Below are positions 8,281 to 16,063 of a stretch of 64,000 nucleotides of DNA, piece after piece. Source of the DNA: Pseudomonas kilonensis (lineage in GTDB: Bacteria; Pseudomonadota; Gammaproteobacteria; Pseudomonadales; Pseudomonadaceae); assembly GCF_001269885.1 (NCBI RefSeq), contig NZ_LHVH01000027.1, positions 1 to 64,000 of the forward strand, written 5' to 3'. Position 1 is the stretch's first letter; every line of letters starts with the position of its first letter. The position numbers and the translations under genes are program-made. The notes under the pieces were generated by a model, which ran no database searches, was not told the DNA's origin, and saw only the letters and a program-made list of their open reading frames with translations.

Positions 8281-9609
8281 TCAAAGGAAGTCGAGCTGAA
8301 CGAAGTAGTTGTGCCAGGCCCATTCCAGCTCTTGCGGCGACAGGGGCCCGGAACCGCCCAGGTAACGCTGGCGGTCAAGCGCCATGTTCAACAGGTCACG
8401 GGGATGGCAAGGCACCAGCGGCATGCCTTCGCCTGCATACAGCCGCTGCAACACATAACGCACCAGCAGCGGGTCATACGGGATGCCCAGGCGTTCGCAC
8501 TCCTGCCGCCAGATTTGTTCGTATTCCTCAGGCTTGAGGTAGCCGAACTGCACTTTGTAGCCAATGCGCCGCAGGAAGGCCTCGTCGGCCAATTCGAGGG
8601 GATTGAGGTTGGTGGAAAACACCAGCACCAGGTCGAACGGCAGCTCGCAATGCCGGCCGCCGCCCAGGTTGATGAAGTCGCGCTTCTCCTCCATGGGCAC
8701 GATCCAGCGATTGAGCAACTCGGCTGGAGCCATGCGCTGGCGCCCCATGTCATCAATGATGAACAGGCCGTTGCTGGCCTTGAGCTGCAACGCCGCCTGG
8801 TATTGCCGGGTGAAGGGGTCGTAGCGCACGTCCAGCTGTTCCATGCTCAGCTCACCGCCGGTGATGACGATCGGGCGTTTGCAGCACAGCAGCCGGCGGT
8901 CGATGCCTTCGTTGAGCATGAGGTTGTTCGATTGGCCGTTGTCATCCAGGCGCTGGTGCACCTGCGGGTCGTAGATCTCGATCACCGACTCGTTGATGAC
9001 GATGGCATGGGGCACCCAGATCGCCTCGGCGAACAGCCGGATCAATCGGCTGCTGACGTAGGTTTTGCCCGTGCCCGCCGGGCCGTAGATCATGATTGCC
9101 CGCCCGGAATTCAGGGCGACGCCCAACTGGTCGAGCATGCCTTGGCTCAGTACCAGGCCGGCCAGGGCCTGGTGCATGTCCTTGGCGGTGATGCGACCAT
9201 GGTGAATGGTCTGGATCTTGATCAGCGAGCGATAGGTGCTCACCGGGAATGGCGCTGCGCCGATGTAGCCGCTACGGGACAGGGCGTCACGCGCCGAACT
9301 GCGGCCGCGCTCGGTCAGGCCATAACGCAGCGTCTGTCCGCCCGATTGCCCCAACTGGCCCAGTACTTCGACGCGACCGTCCTTGCGCAGGAACGCCAGG
9401 ACTTCTTCCAGCACCGCGCCGGTCAGGGCCAGGCGCTCTACCAGCCGCGTCATGTCCAGCACACCGGCGTCGTGCAGGTGCTTGCACACCAGCTCTCCGA
9501 GGAAACTGTCGCTCAGGCCGGTGTCGCGAATGGTGCAGGGCTGTGGCGCCAGGCGTTGTACCGCTTCCCGTTCGCTGGGGTAGGCATCGCTATCGTTGAT
9601 GACGTGCAT
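8281..9609 (-). CDS. AAA-family ATPase of the Tad locus, function unknown
   Basis: 442 residues. The N-terminal 150 residues are helical and resemble a winged-helix region (VEEVLAFLRKDGRVEVLG-like segment near 67-84). An AAA ATPase core follows, with Walker A GPAGTGKT (176-183), Walker B FIIDDM (283-288), a sensor-1 STN (332-334) and an arginine-rich FLRRIG (345-350) that could be a finger. It is not a TadA-type secretion ATPase and resembles MoxR/RavA-like remodelling ATPases. It sits between tadV and cpaB, separated from each by very short gaps (2 and 15 bases), so it should be co-expressed with the pilus genes. GGGGAG precedes the start. Its substrate is unknown. Confidence 0.75.
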   Translation of the reverse strand: MHVINDSDAYPSEREAVQRLAPQPCTIRDTGLSDSFLGELVCKHLHDAGVLDMTRLVERLALTGAVLEEVLAFLRKDGRVEVLGQLGQSGGQTLRYGLTERGRSSARDALSRSGYIGAAPFPVSTYRSLIKIQTIHHGRITAKDMHQALAGLVLSQGMLDQLGVALNSGRAIMIYGPAGTGKTYVSSRLIRLFAEAIWVPHAIVINESVIEIYDPQVHQRLDDNGQSNNLMLNEGIDRRLLCCKRPIVITGGELSMEQLDVRYDPFTRQYQAALQLKASNGLFIIDDMGRQRMAPAELLNRWIVPMEEKRDFINLGGGRHCELPFDLVLVFSTNLNPLELADEAFLRRIGYKVQFGYLKPEEYEQIWRQECERLGIPYDPLLVRYVLQRLYAGEGMPLVPCHPRDLLNMALDRQRYLGGSGPLSPQELEWAWHNYFVQLDFL

Positions 9610-9611
9610 GA

Positions 9612-10142
9612 CTAGACTCCCCAGCCGCCGGCAACCAGTTGCCAGTAGACGCTGTTCAAAGTACCGATCAGGATCGCAATCGAATAAGGAAAGGGTTTGC
9701 CGGCCACTTCATCGGAAGTCGGCGCCAGATAGGACTGGGCTCGCACAATCAGCCAGTAGCGCCCCAGGGTCTGGAGCAGTTGGCCACGGGCCAGGACGAT
9801 CAGGAAACCGCACACACCGCCGGCGATCAGGCTGAACAGCGCCGCCCACAGTGCGTAATGAAAAGGCAGGAAGCTGCCGACCATGGTCATCAGCTTGACA
9901 TCACCGGCAGCCATGCCACCGACCGCATACATGGGCAGGAACAACCCGAAACAGATCAGCATGCCCAACAGGCTGTCGCCCAGGCCGCCGAGCCCACCGG
10001 TATAAACCTGGCCGGCCAACCCCAGGGCAAGGCCCAACAGGACCAGCGTGTTGGGGATGCGGTGGCGACGCAGATCGCTCACCACCGCCACACCCAGCAG
10101 TCCTACCAGCAGTACCGTCGACACCAGCAATTCCATGGACAT
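9612..10142 (-). CDS. tadV: A24-family prepilin peptidase TadV
   Basis: 176 residues from the ATG at 10142, which has GGGAGA upstream; a longer open frame upstream lacks a good site. It is a polytopic membrane aspartyl protease that cleaves the Flp and TadE/F leaders. Both catalytic aspartates are visible: D23 in VVSDLRRHRIPN and D81 in the AAGDVK motif (the GxGD equivalent). It lacks the N-terminal methylase domain of PilD, as is normal for TadV. It lies 26 bases after the second flp gene. Confidence 0.9.
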   Translation of the reverse strand: MSMELLVSTVLLVGLLGVAVVSDLRRHRIPNTLVLLGLALGLAGQVYTGGLGGLGDSLLGMLICFGLFLPMYAVGGMAAGDVKLMTMVGSFLPFHYALWAALFSLIAGGVCGFLIVLARGQLLQTLGRYWLIVRAQSYLAPTSDEVAGKPFPYSIAILIGTLNSVYWQLVAGGWGV

Positions 10143-10168
10143 GATGCGTCTCCCTAGTGTGGTTATTG

Positions 10169-10363
10169 TTAGCAGGCGACGTTGCCATTGGCGGCTTGGC
10201 ACAGCGCCCGGATCTTGGTATCCACCACACCGCCCAGAAGGACGAATGCGGCGGCTACCAGCACCGTGATCAAGCCACCCGCCACCGCGTATTCCACAAT
10301 GGTCAGGCCGTCTTCATCTTTGGCGAACTTGCTGATCGAAGTTCTTATTGTCTGGAAAGTCAT
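10169..10363 (-). CDS. flp: Flp-type major prepilin (second copy)
   Basis: 64 residues. A 19-residue leader ending in DEDG is followed by LTIVEY, the Flp processing motif (cleavage after G, glutamate-tyrosine at mature positions 5-6), then a hydrophobic helix and a short tail with two cysteines (RALCQ and VAC) that could form a disulphide. The predicted mature pilin is 45 residues. The start at 10363 has GAGG 8 bases upstream; the longer frame to 10504 is not credible as a pilin. It differs from the copy at 10520 at 3 of 45 mature positions and 5 of 19 leader positions. Confidence 0.93.
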   Translation of the reverse strand: MTFQTIRTSISKFAKDEDGLTIVEYAVAGGLITVLVAAAFVLLGGVVDTKIRALCQAANGNVAC

Positions 10364-10519
10364 TTCATGAACCTCACGCTGATAAGAAGTACTGCTAAAA
10401 ACCTGGTGGGAGGGGACAGCGCAAAGTCCATTTGATTTATTCGTTGTACTCACTGCTAAAGAGTCGCAAGCGTTATTCCTTGAGAGTGACCGTGTCCCCT
10501 TCACTGCAAGTTACCGCTG

Positions 10520-10714
10520 TCAGCAGGCAACGTTGCCGTTGACCGCCTGGCACAGTGCACGGATCTTGGTATTCACGGCACCGCCCAGAAGAACGAAGGC
10601 TGCCGCCACCAATACGGTGATCAACCCACCGGCCACGGCGTATTCCACAATGGTCAGGCCGTCTTCATCTTTGGCGAACTTCAGTACCGAAGCTTTGATT
10701 GTTTGAAGAGTCAT
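10520..10714 (-). CDS. flp: Flp-type major prepilin (first copy)
   Basis: 64 residues with the same architecture as its neighbour: leader ending KDEDG, LTIVEY motif, one hydrophobic helix, and two C-terminal cysteines. GAGG precedes the ATG at 10714; an ATG three codons earlier is less well placed. It is the first gene of the Tad operon and is probably the major pilin. The gap of 156 bases to the second copy holds no clear terminator. It may carry differential RNA processing, as is common for highly expressed pilin genes. Confidence 0.93.
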   Translation of the reverse strand: MTLQTIKASVLKFAKDEDGLTIVEYAVAGGLITVLVAAAFVLLGGAVNTKIRALCQAVNGNVAC

Positions 10715-11011
10715 TTCGCACACCTCATCGGGATTGTTTTCTCAAGGGGCAGTGCATTGCGAACTGCCTGATGCAACCCTAGTCAGCAGGTGGTCATAGC
10801 CGTTAGGAGGATTTTGCACATCGCTAGGATTTTTTTGCGGGGATGGAAAAGGCGCCAGGGGGCGGGAAATACATCCGTGCCGCAGCGCAAACGGGCGCTC
10901 GCCGGCGTTCCGTGACGGGGGTGGCGCTAAAAGATCGAATTTTTATAAGAAATTATTCGGCGAAGTGATGGCACAGTGACAATACTGCTAGCTAAAGGGC
11001 AGTAAGCACCT
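10715..11011. other. intergenic region between flp and the divergent AraC-type gene
   Basis: This 297-base region should hold the promoters for the Tad operon (leftward) and the regulator (rightward). I see an inverted repeat GGCAGT..ACTGCC at 10748-10768, close to the likely flp start of transcription, and an AT-rich block at about 10935-10965 on the regulator side. No convincing sigma-70 or sigma-54 pair could be assigned by eye. Confidence 0.4.
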
Positions 11012-11896
11012 GTGAGTAGTCGTCCTATGACGTTCAATCCGACTGGAAAGCCAAAGCTGTTATGGTTCGATCTGACCCATGATCGGTCCACCAAGGAACT
11101 CGCCTCCCAGTTTCAGGACACGTGCGACTGCACGCTGGCAAAAAACGCCATGCTGCCCAGCGGGGAACAGGTCGACATGATCTGCATCCACTTCGATCGC
11201 CCGGACACACCAGGCTTGCGGCGCCTGCTGGAGATCAAGCGAACCGTTCCGACCATCCCCATCACCATGTTCACCGTGCAGCACTCCGAAGAACTGGCGG
11301 TGTGGGCCATGCGCTCCAGCGTCTGGGAATACATGGTGCTGCCCCTGACTGCCGCCGAGAGAAAGCGCTACCTGACAGCCGTGGTGCAACTGTGCGAGCT
11401 GCGCCGCAATACCCATGGCCGGGGAAAGACCTCGCAGATCGACCACTCCCCGACCCTGCCGGACAGCATTCGCCTGACCTCCGGGCACCAGAAGCACCAG
11501 GCCCTCAGCCACATCATGCTGTACATCGACCAGCATTTTCGCGAAAGCATCGATCAGCGCGATCTGGCCAAGCGCTGCGGCATGACGACATTTCGCTTCA
11601 GCCGGGTGTTCAAGGAAGCCAATGGGCTCGGCTTCACCGACTACGTGCTGAACAAACGCATGAGCTTTGCCAAGGAACTGCTCGACAACAGCCAGATGCC
11701 CATCACCAGCATCGGTTATGAGGCTGGCTTCAAGGACCCGTCCTACTTCGCCCGCGCCTTCAAGCAATACGCCAGTTGCACCCCCAGTGAATACCGTCTC
11801 GCGTACCAGATGCGCAGCGCAAGTCCTGCACCGGCGCCTGCGGATGAGGCGGCTCTGGAAGCGATTGAAAACCTGGTGCACAGCCTTGAGGGGTGA
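11012..11896 (+). CDS. AraC-family regulator with degenerate receiver domain
   Basis: 294 residues from a GTG start (an ATG five codons later is possible). The N-terminal 125 residues resemble a response-regulator receiver, but the fit is poor: the expected phospho-acceptor region reads ICIHFDRPDTPGL, two residues shorter than usual, and the lysine-proline of the active site is replaced by leucine-proline (VLPL, about 109-112). The C-terminal 100 residues are an AraC double helix-turn-helix (about 165-275, with YEAGFKDPSYFARAFKQY). It is divergent from the Tad operon and so is probably its regulator, acting without classical phosphorylation. This role is inferred from position only. Confidence 0.8.
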   Translation: MSSRPMTFNPTGKPKLLWFDLTHDRSTKELASQFQDTCDCTLAKNAMLPSGEQVDMICIHFDRPDTPGLRRLLEIKRTVPTIPITMFTVQHSEELAVWAMRSSVWEYMVLPLTAAERKRYLTAVVQLCELRRNTHGRGKTSQIDHSPTLPDSIRLTSGHQKHQALSHIMLYIDQHFRESIDQRDLAKRCGMTTFRFSRVFKEANGLGFTDYVLNKRMSFAKELLDNSQMPITSIGYEAGFKDPSYFARAFKQYASCTPSEYRLAYQMRSASPAPAPADEAALEAIENLVHSLEG

Positions 11897-11938
11897 GCGT
11901 GTTCAGCAAAGCACGTAGTCAGTGCGCAGCCCCCAGGC

Positions 11939-12370
11939 TCATGGGGCGAGTTTTCTTCTCTCGATAGGAATGGACAGGACAATGCTGGTACGCGTCTCTC
12001 CGTACGCGTTGATTTTCGCAATAATGTCTTCGATCTCAGCCATGGATCTGGCGTAGATCCGGATCAGGTAGGAGTCGTTTCCCGTGATGTGCAGGCACTC
12101 AACGACTTCGGGTATGTCGGTGAGCGTCGCGATCAGTTTGGATTTCGCCGGCTTGAGGGTGGTGATGCCGACGACAGCCGATATGCCGTACCCCAGCTTG
12201 GTGGGATCTAACTGAGCGCAATAGCCCTTGATGACCCCTGAGTCTTCCAGTTTGCGCAACCTGTCATTGGTGGCAGGAATAGAAAGACCCGCGTGCTTGG
12301 AAAGCTCTGTGATGGAAATGCGACCACAGTCCTGTACCTTACCCAGGATTTTGACGTCTATACGATCCAT
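11939..12370 (-). CDS. Lrp/AsnC-family transcriptional regulator
   Basis: 143 residues. The N-terminal helix-turn-helix (about 2-60, with ISITELSKHAGLSIPATNDR) is followed by an RAM/AsnC ligand-binding domain (about 65-140). Such proteins bind amino acids and control amino acid uptake, synthesis or export genes. It is divergent from the metabolic cassette starting at 12559, and a strong 12-base inverted repeat lies between them (12399-12430). The most economical reading is a local regulator of that cassette sensing its amino acid substrate or product. Confidence 0.9.
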   Translation of the reverse strand: MDRIDVKILGKVQDCGRISITELSKHAGLSIPATNDRLRKLEDSGVIKGYCAQLDPTKLGYGISAVVGITTLKPAKSKLIATLTDIPEVVECLHITGNDSYLIRIYARSMAEIEDIIAKINAYGETRTSIVLSIPIERRKLAP

Positions 12371-12398
12371 GTGCGTTTTCCCCGGTTAAAAGTATAAA

Positions 12399-12430
12399 TT
12401 TTAATGAAAAGACCGCGTTTTTCATTAAAA
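12399..12430. promoter_or_regulatory. candidate Lrp-type operator, perfect 12-base inverted repeat
   Basis: TTTTAATGAAAA at 12399-12410 is repeated in exact inverted form at 12419-12430 with an 8-base GC-rich spacer. The centre-to-centre spacing of 20 bases fits binding by a regulator dimer pair on one face of the helix. It lies 29 bases upstream of the regulator ATG and in the shared divergent promoter region, as expected for an autoregulated Lrp/AsnC protein. No matching perfect copy was seen elsewhere in the window. Confidence 0.6.
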
Positions 12431-12558
12431 AAAGCATGCACCAAAATAAAGCAGGACGCTAGTCTATTTCCAGCCTGAAAGCCTGAGGGCAATCAATAGC
12501 CCTGCTCTTTAGCGTGACGCACTCATAATAAAATATTCTCTCCAGGGATGGTATTCGC

Positions 12559-13272
12559 ATGGAAGATGAAAAGATAAAGTGTGAAAAAAAGTCATACTCT
12601 TTCGCCCAGCACATTGGCACGCAAGTACTAAATCTTCGCCGTTTCAAGAAGGACCAGATCCTGATGTACTTGACGGGTGTCGGTTTCTTTTCGCTGGGTG
12701 CCAAGTGCTTCATCATCAGTCAACTGGGCACCGATCCATTAGACGTCTTGATCATTTCTATCGATAAAATACTTATGCTTGGCATGGGCATTTGTTCGGC
12801 TATCGTGTCCCTCTTCTTCCTCACATGGTGGATGCTCTGGAACAAAAAATACCCGCCGATAAGTCCCTTTATTACAACAACACTGACCGGTCTATTGATT
12901 GATCTCTGGTCATGGTTGGGGCTCGGAGAGTATTTGATCGCGAGAATGAATGAGTACACGTTATTGGCGACGGGGCTGATGTTATGTGCCTACTCCTCCG
13001 CGTTGATCATCATGAGCGGCATTGGAATCAGAATCATGGACCTCGTGGTCCTGACCATGGTCTCCAAGTGGGGCTGGTCATTCACCAAAGCCAAAATGAT
13101 CATTGAAATCGGCATCTTTTCGAGCGGATGGCTTTTAGGCGGCCCGTTCGGCGTGGGAACGATTGCATTCCTGCTAGTGATCGGCCCGCTTATTCAACCC
13201 TTCATGAACATGAATGCCAAGCGCTTTTCTCTCAAGAACTATGGATTGATTCGCGCTTCATCCGCCTACTAA
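12559..13272 (+). CDS. YczE/YyaS-like polytopic membrane protein
   Basis: 237 residues with a charged N-terminal tail of about 35 residues and then about five to six membrane segments. The segment GVGFFSLGAKCFIISQLGTDPLDVL (two parts, about 41-65) resembles the G-x-A-x-x-x-x-x-LGxxPxD signature of YczE/YyaS/YitT-family proteins, whose transport role is poorly defined. It is the first plus-strand gene of the cassette. Codon use is AT-richer than in neighbouring housekeeping genes. Its role could be export, import or membrane anchoring of the pathway; the sequence does not decide. Confidence 0.65.
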   Translation: MEDEKIKCEKKSYSFAQHIGTQVLNLRRFKKDQILMYLTGVGFFSLGAKCFIISQLGTDPLDVLIISIDKILMLGMGICSAIVSLFFLTWWMLWNKKYPPISPFITTTLTGLLIDLWSWLGLGEYLIARMNEYTLLATGLMLCAYSSALIIMSGIGIRIMDLVVLTMVSKWGWSFTKAKMIIEIGIFSSGWLLGGPFGVGTIAFLLVIGPLIQPFMNMNAKRFSLKNYGLIRASSAY

Positions 13273-13286
13273 TACCCATAAAGATA

Positions 13287-13304
13287 GCTGCCATCCATGG
13301 CAGC
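13287..13304 (+). other. hairpin between the membrane protein and radical SAM genes
   Basis: GCTGCCA at 13287-13293 pairs with TGGCAGC at 13298-13304 around a 4-base loop, 15 bases after the stop codon. Only a weak T-rich tract follows (ATTGTTTCG), so it is more likely an mRNA-processing or weak attenuating hairpin than a full terminator. Confidence 0.4.
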
Positions 13305-13374
13305 CGGATTGTTTCGCCTCGACTTTTTCAACCGTTGATATTGATAGCAACTTCCGTGATGAGGAGTGAGAAAG

Positions 13375-14859
13375 ATGGACACTACAAAAAATAAAAACTG
13401 GACCTTGGAAAGCAGCCCGGCAAAACTGGAAGAAATACTTCCGGGGGGCGTCGTCAAGTGTCATCTCTCCCCGCGAAATTGTGTCATACAGGAGGGCAAG
13501 GTAGGTTTTTGCAAAGTGCGCGGAAACCGCGGCGGCAGACTCGTTACATTGAACTATGGCAAAGGCGTTCACAGCACAGAAGAAACGATAGAAACCGAAG
13601 CCGTTTTCCACTTTGCCCCTGGAGAGCGGATCCTGTCCCTGGGCAATATCGGCTGCATGCTCAACTGCGGTTATTGCCACAACTGGAAGACCTCGCAAGC
13701 CAAGTACGTCACCGACAAAGACGTTTACTACTACACCCCTGAACAAGTTGTGGAAACCGCACTCAAGCACGGAATACGCGTCATTTCCTGGACGTATAAC
13801 GATCCGGTTGTCTGGCATGAATTCATTCTCGACACGGCAAAGCTGGCCAAGGAAGCGGGCCTGATCAACCTGTATAAATCGGCGTTCTTTATCAGTGAAG
13901 AAGCCATTGATGAATTATTGCCGGTCATCGATATTTTCTCGATTTCGCTGAAATCCATTTCCCCGGAATACTACCGCAAGGTCACCACCGGCTGGGTAGA
14001 GCCAGTCCTCGCCGGCATCAAGAAAGTCTATGACGCGGGCAAGTATGTTGAGGTCAGCACCTTGATGGTGACCGACATCAGCGACGACGAGGAAACGGCC
14101 AGGAAGATCAGCCAGTGGGTCCTGGATGAACTGGGCCCGAATGTGCCGCTGCACTTCGTCAGGTTCCACCCCGATTACAAGATGAGCAACAGCATCCGCA
14201 CCCCTGTGGACCGTCTGCTGAAGGCTCGGGACGTTGCTCGGAGCATGGGCGTTGAGCATGTCTACCTGGGCAACGTGAATGACGTCGAGGGAACCAATAC
14301 CAGCTGCAACAACTGTAACGCCCTGCTCGTCACCCGTTATGGCTTGAACGCTGAAATCATCGGGCTGGACAGCAAGGGTTGCTGCTCTCAATGCGGGCAC
14401 GACGCGCATTTCAAATTACTCGGCGAGCATCAGGCGAACGCCCCTGTCGAGCTGCGAGAGGACGCGCTGACCGCTTACGAGAAACGCAAGTTCGAGTGGC
14501 ATGGCGATATCGTGTCGCTGCATGCCCAAGTGCTCAATACCGAAGATTTCGAACAGACCGTCTACCTGCGGCGCAATTATACGGACGGGCACAACAGCGA
14601 TTGGAAATCACTGACGCTGCGGCCGCATGAAAGCTATCGATTCATTATTGCCAAGGCACGCATCGATGAAACCGGTCCTGAGGTCTGGCTTCCCAACGGC
14701 GTGAACTCGAACCTTCATGAAGTATTCGACAGGGCTCACTTCCCGACGGAGTCGATTGAAGAGATTGGTATTTCGCAAAATGACATCACCCCGACCATTG
14801 GTTATGAGGGCAAGCAGAACATGTATGAACAGGTCATCAAACTGGTCAGCCAAGCATGA
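13375..14859 (+). CDS. AmmeMemoRadiSam-like radical SAM enzyme with extra C-terminal domain
   Basis: 494 residues from the ATG at 13375, which has GAGGAG 8 bases upstream (a GTG three codons earlier overlaps that site). The radical SAM motif CxxxCxxC is intact (GCMLNCGYCHNW, cysteines 94, 98, 101). The region before it (CHLSPRNC..GFCKVRGN) matches the start of AmmeMemoRadiSam-system enzymes, but a serine stands where I recall the family having a cysteine. A CxxC..CCxxC motif at 311-340 matches the family's metal-binding tail. About 140 further residues (355-494) form an additional domain I do not recognise. It should generate a 5'-deoxyadenosyl radical; its substrate is unknown. It overlaps the next gene by ATGA. 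Confidence 0.82.
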   Translation: MDTTKNKNWTLESSPAKLEEILPGGVVKCHLSPRNCVIQEGKVGFCKVRGNRGGRLVTLNYGKGVHSTEETIETEAVFHFAPGERILSLGNIGCMLNCGYCHNWKTSQAKYVTDKDVYYYTPEQVVETALKHGIRVISWTYNDPVVWHEFILDTAKLAKEAGLINLYKSAFFISEEAIDELLPVIDIFSISLKSISPEYYRKVTTGWVEPVLAGIKKVYDAGKYVEVSTLMVTDISDDEETARKISQWVLDELGPNVPLHFVRFHPDYKMSNSIRTPVDRLLKARDVARSMGVEHVYLGNVNDVEGTNTSCNNCNALLVTRYGLNAEIIGLDSKGCCSQCGHDAHFKLLGEHQANAPVELREDALTAYEKRKFEWHGDIVSLHAQVLNTEDFEQTVYLRRNYTDGHNSDWKSLTLRPHESYRFIIAKARIDETGPEVWLPNGVNSNLHEVFDRAHFPTESIEEIGISQNDITPTIGYEGKQNMYEQVIKLVSQA

Positions 14860-16001
14860 AAGTGTCTACTGAAATACTTCATATCAAGGTCGATGACCGG
14901 GACGCTCGCCCTTCGGTAACGCCCATTTACCAGTGCAGTGCTTTCAGTGCTGACTCAGCCTTCTTCTACTCAAGGAAGGCCAATCCCAATGTGACTGAAC
15001 TGGAGCAGGTCGTCGCCTCCCTGGAGGGCAGCGAATATGCCCTGGCCTACAGCACCGGGATGAGCGCCATCTACATGGTGTTGGAACTGTTGAAACCGGG
15101 TGCTTCGCTGGTCATCAACAAATACATCTATGGCTGCTCTTATAAACTGTTCCAGCGGTATGCGGCACGCATTGGCGCAGACCTGACGATTCTGGATCTC
15201 ACCACGGCAGACGGGTTGAAGGCATTGCCGGCGAACGTCGACATGGTCATTTTCGAAACACCGACCAATCCGTTCCTCAAAGACATTGATATTCATGCGG
15301 TCAGCCGGGCCGTCAAGCAAATCAACCCGCAGGCGCTGGTGGTCGTTGACAATACCTGGGCCACGCCGATATTCCAGAAGCCGTTGAATTTTGGCGCCGA
15401 CATTTCCCTATACAGCGCAACCAAATACTTCTCTGGGCATAGCGATGTCATGGGCGGCCTGGTGCTGGTCAACAACGAGAAGATTTATAACCGCCTGCTT
15501 GAAGGCCGCTTTTATTCAGGCACGATATTAACCCCCAATAGCGCATGGCTGCTTCGCAGAAGCATGCAGACATTCAACCTGCGCATGGAGAAACACAGCC
15601 AGACGACATCCAGCATGCTCAACTATCTGCGCGAGCTGCCTTTTATTGAGCATGTCTATTACCCACGCGTGGATGGCAAACAGCTGACCGGTTATGGCGG
15701 CATTGTGTTTGTTGATATTCGGCCCGATCTGGTTCCCTTCTACAAAACGTTCACCAGCGCGCTCAAGTGGTTTGGCACAGGCACCGGAATGGCCTGCGTG
15801 ACGTCAATGGTTGCCCAGCCCTTCAGTGGCAGCCATGCCTCGATGACGGATCAGGAAAAAGCGGACATGGGCATTGAGAAAGGCCTGGTTCGATTGTGCT
15901 TTGGCCTGGAGGATCTGGAAGACCTCAAGGAGGACCTGCTGCAAGCATTCGAAGCCACGGAGAGCCAGGTCGATCAAGAACGCTCACTCGATCCTGCGTA
16001 G
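14856..16001 (+). CDS. cystathionine gamma-synthase-like PLP enzyme
   Basis: 381 residues, fold type I, Cys/Met metabolism family. Family motifs seen: YSRKANPNV (38-46), YIYGCSYKLF (90-99), the aspartate of VVVDNTWATP (162-171) and the PLP lysine K190 in YSATKYFSGH. This family performs gamma- or beta-elimination and replacement on substituted homoserine or cysteine. It is not the housekeeping metB or metZ judging by context. The ATGA overlap with the radical SAM gene indicates matched production of the two enzymes. The likely chemistry is elimination or replacement at the side chain of an amino acid intermediate (inference). Confidence 0.85.
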   Translation: MKVSTEILHIKVDDRDARPSVTPIYQCSAFSADSAFFYSRKANPNVTELEQVVASLEGSEYALAYSTGMSAIYMVLELLKPGASLVINKYIYGCSYKLFQRYAARIGADLTILDLTTADGLKALPANVDMVIFETPTNPFLKDIDIHAVSRAVKQINPQALVVVDNTWATPIFQKPLNFGADISLYSATKYFSGHSDVMGGLVLVNNEKIYNRLLEGRFYSGTILTPNSAWLLRRSMQTFNLRMEKHSQTTSSMLNYLRELPFIEHVYYPRVDGKQLTGYGGIVFVDIRPDLVPFYKTFTSALKWFGTGTGMACVTSMVAQPFSGSHASMTDQEKADMGIEKGLVRLCFGLEDLEDLKEDLLQAFEATESQVDQERSLDPA

Positions 16002-16017
16002 CGGGTGTTGATCATGA

Positions 16018-16050
16018 GCAACGAGCCTTCAATGGCTCGTTGCTTTTTTT
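16018..16050 (+). terminator. strong intrinsic terminator or attenuator inside the cassette
   Basis: GCAACGAGCC (16018-16027) pairs perfectly with GGCTCGTTGC (16034-16043) around a 6-base loop, followed by seven T residues. It ends only 13 bases before the GTG start of the aminotransferase gene, so that gene depends on read-through, antitermination or a promoter buried here. Confidence 0.85.
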
Positions 16051-16063
16051 ATGGAGAAGCGAA

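Noticed and set aside
7507..9615. Long plus-strand frame (about 700 codons) opposite cpaB and the AAA ATPase gene
   Set aside because: Histidine/glutamine/arginine-rich composition typical of antisense frames in high-GC genes, and it covers two well-supported minus-strand genes.
10364..10519. Extended N-terminus of the second Flp protein (to 10504)
   Set aside because: The extension has no leader-like features, and the ATG at 10363 has a good ribosome-binding site and gives the standard prepilin.
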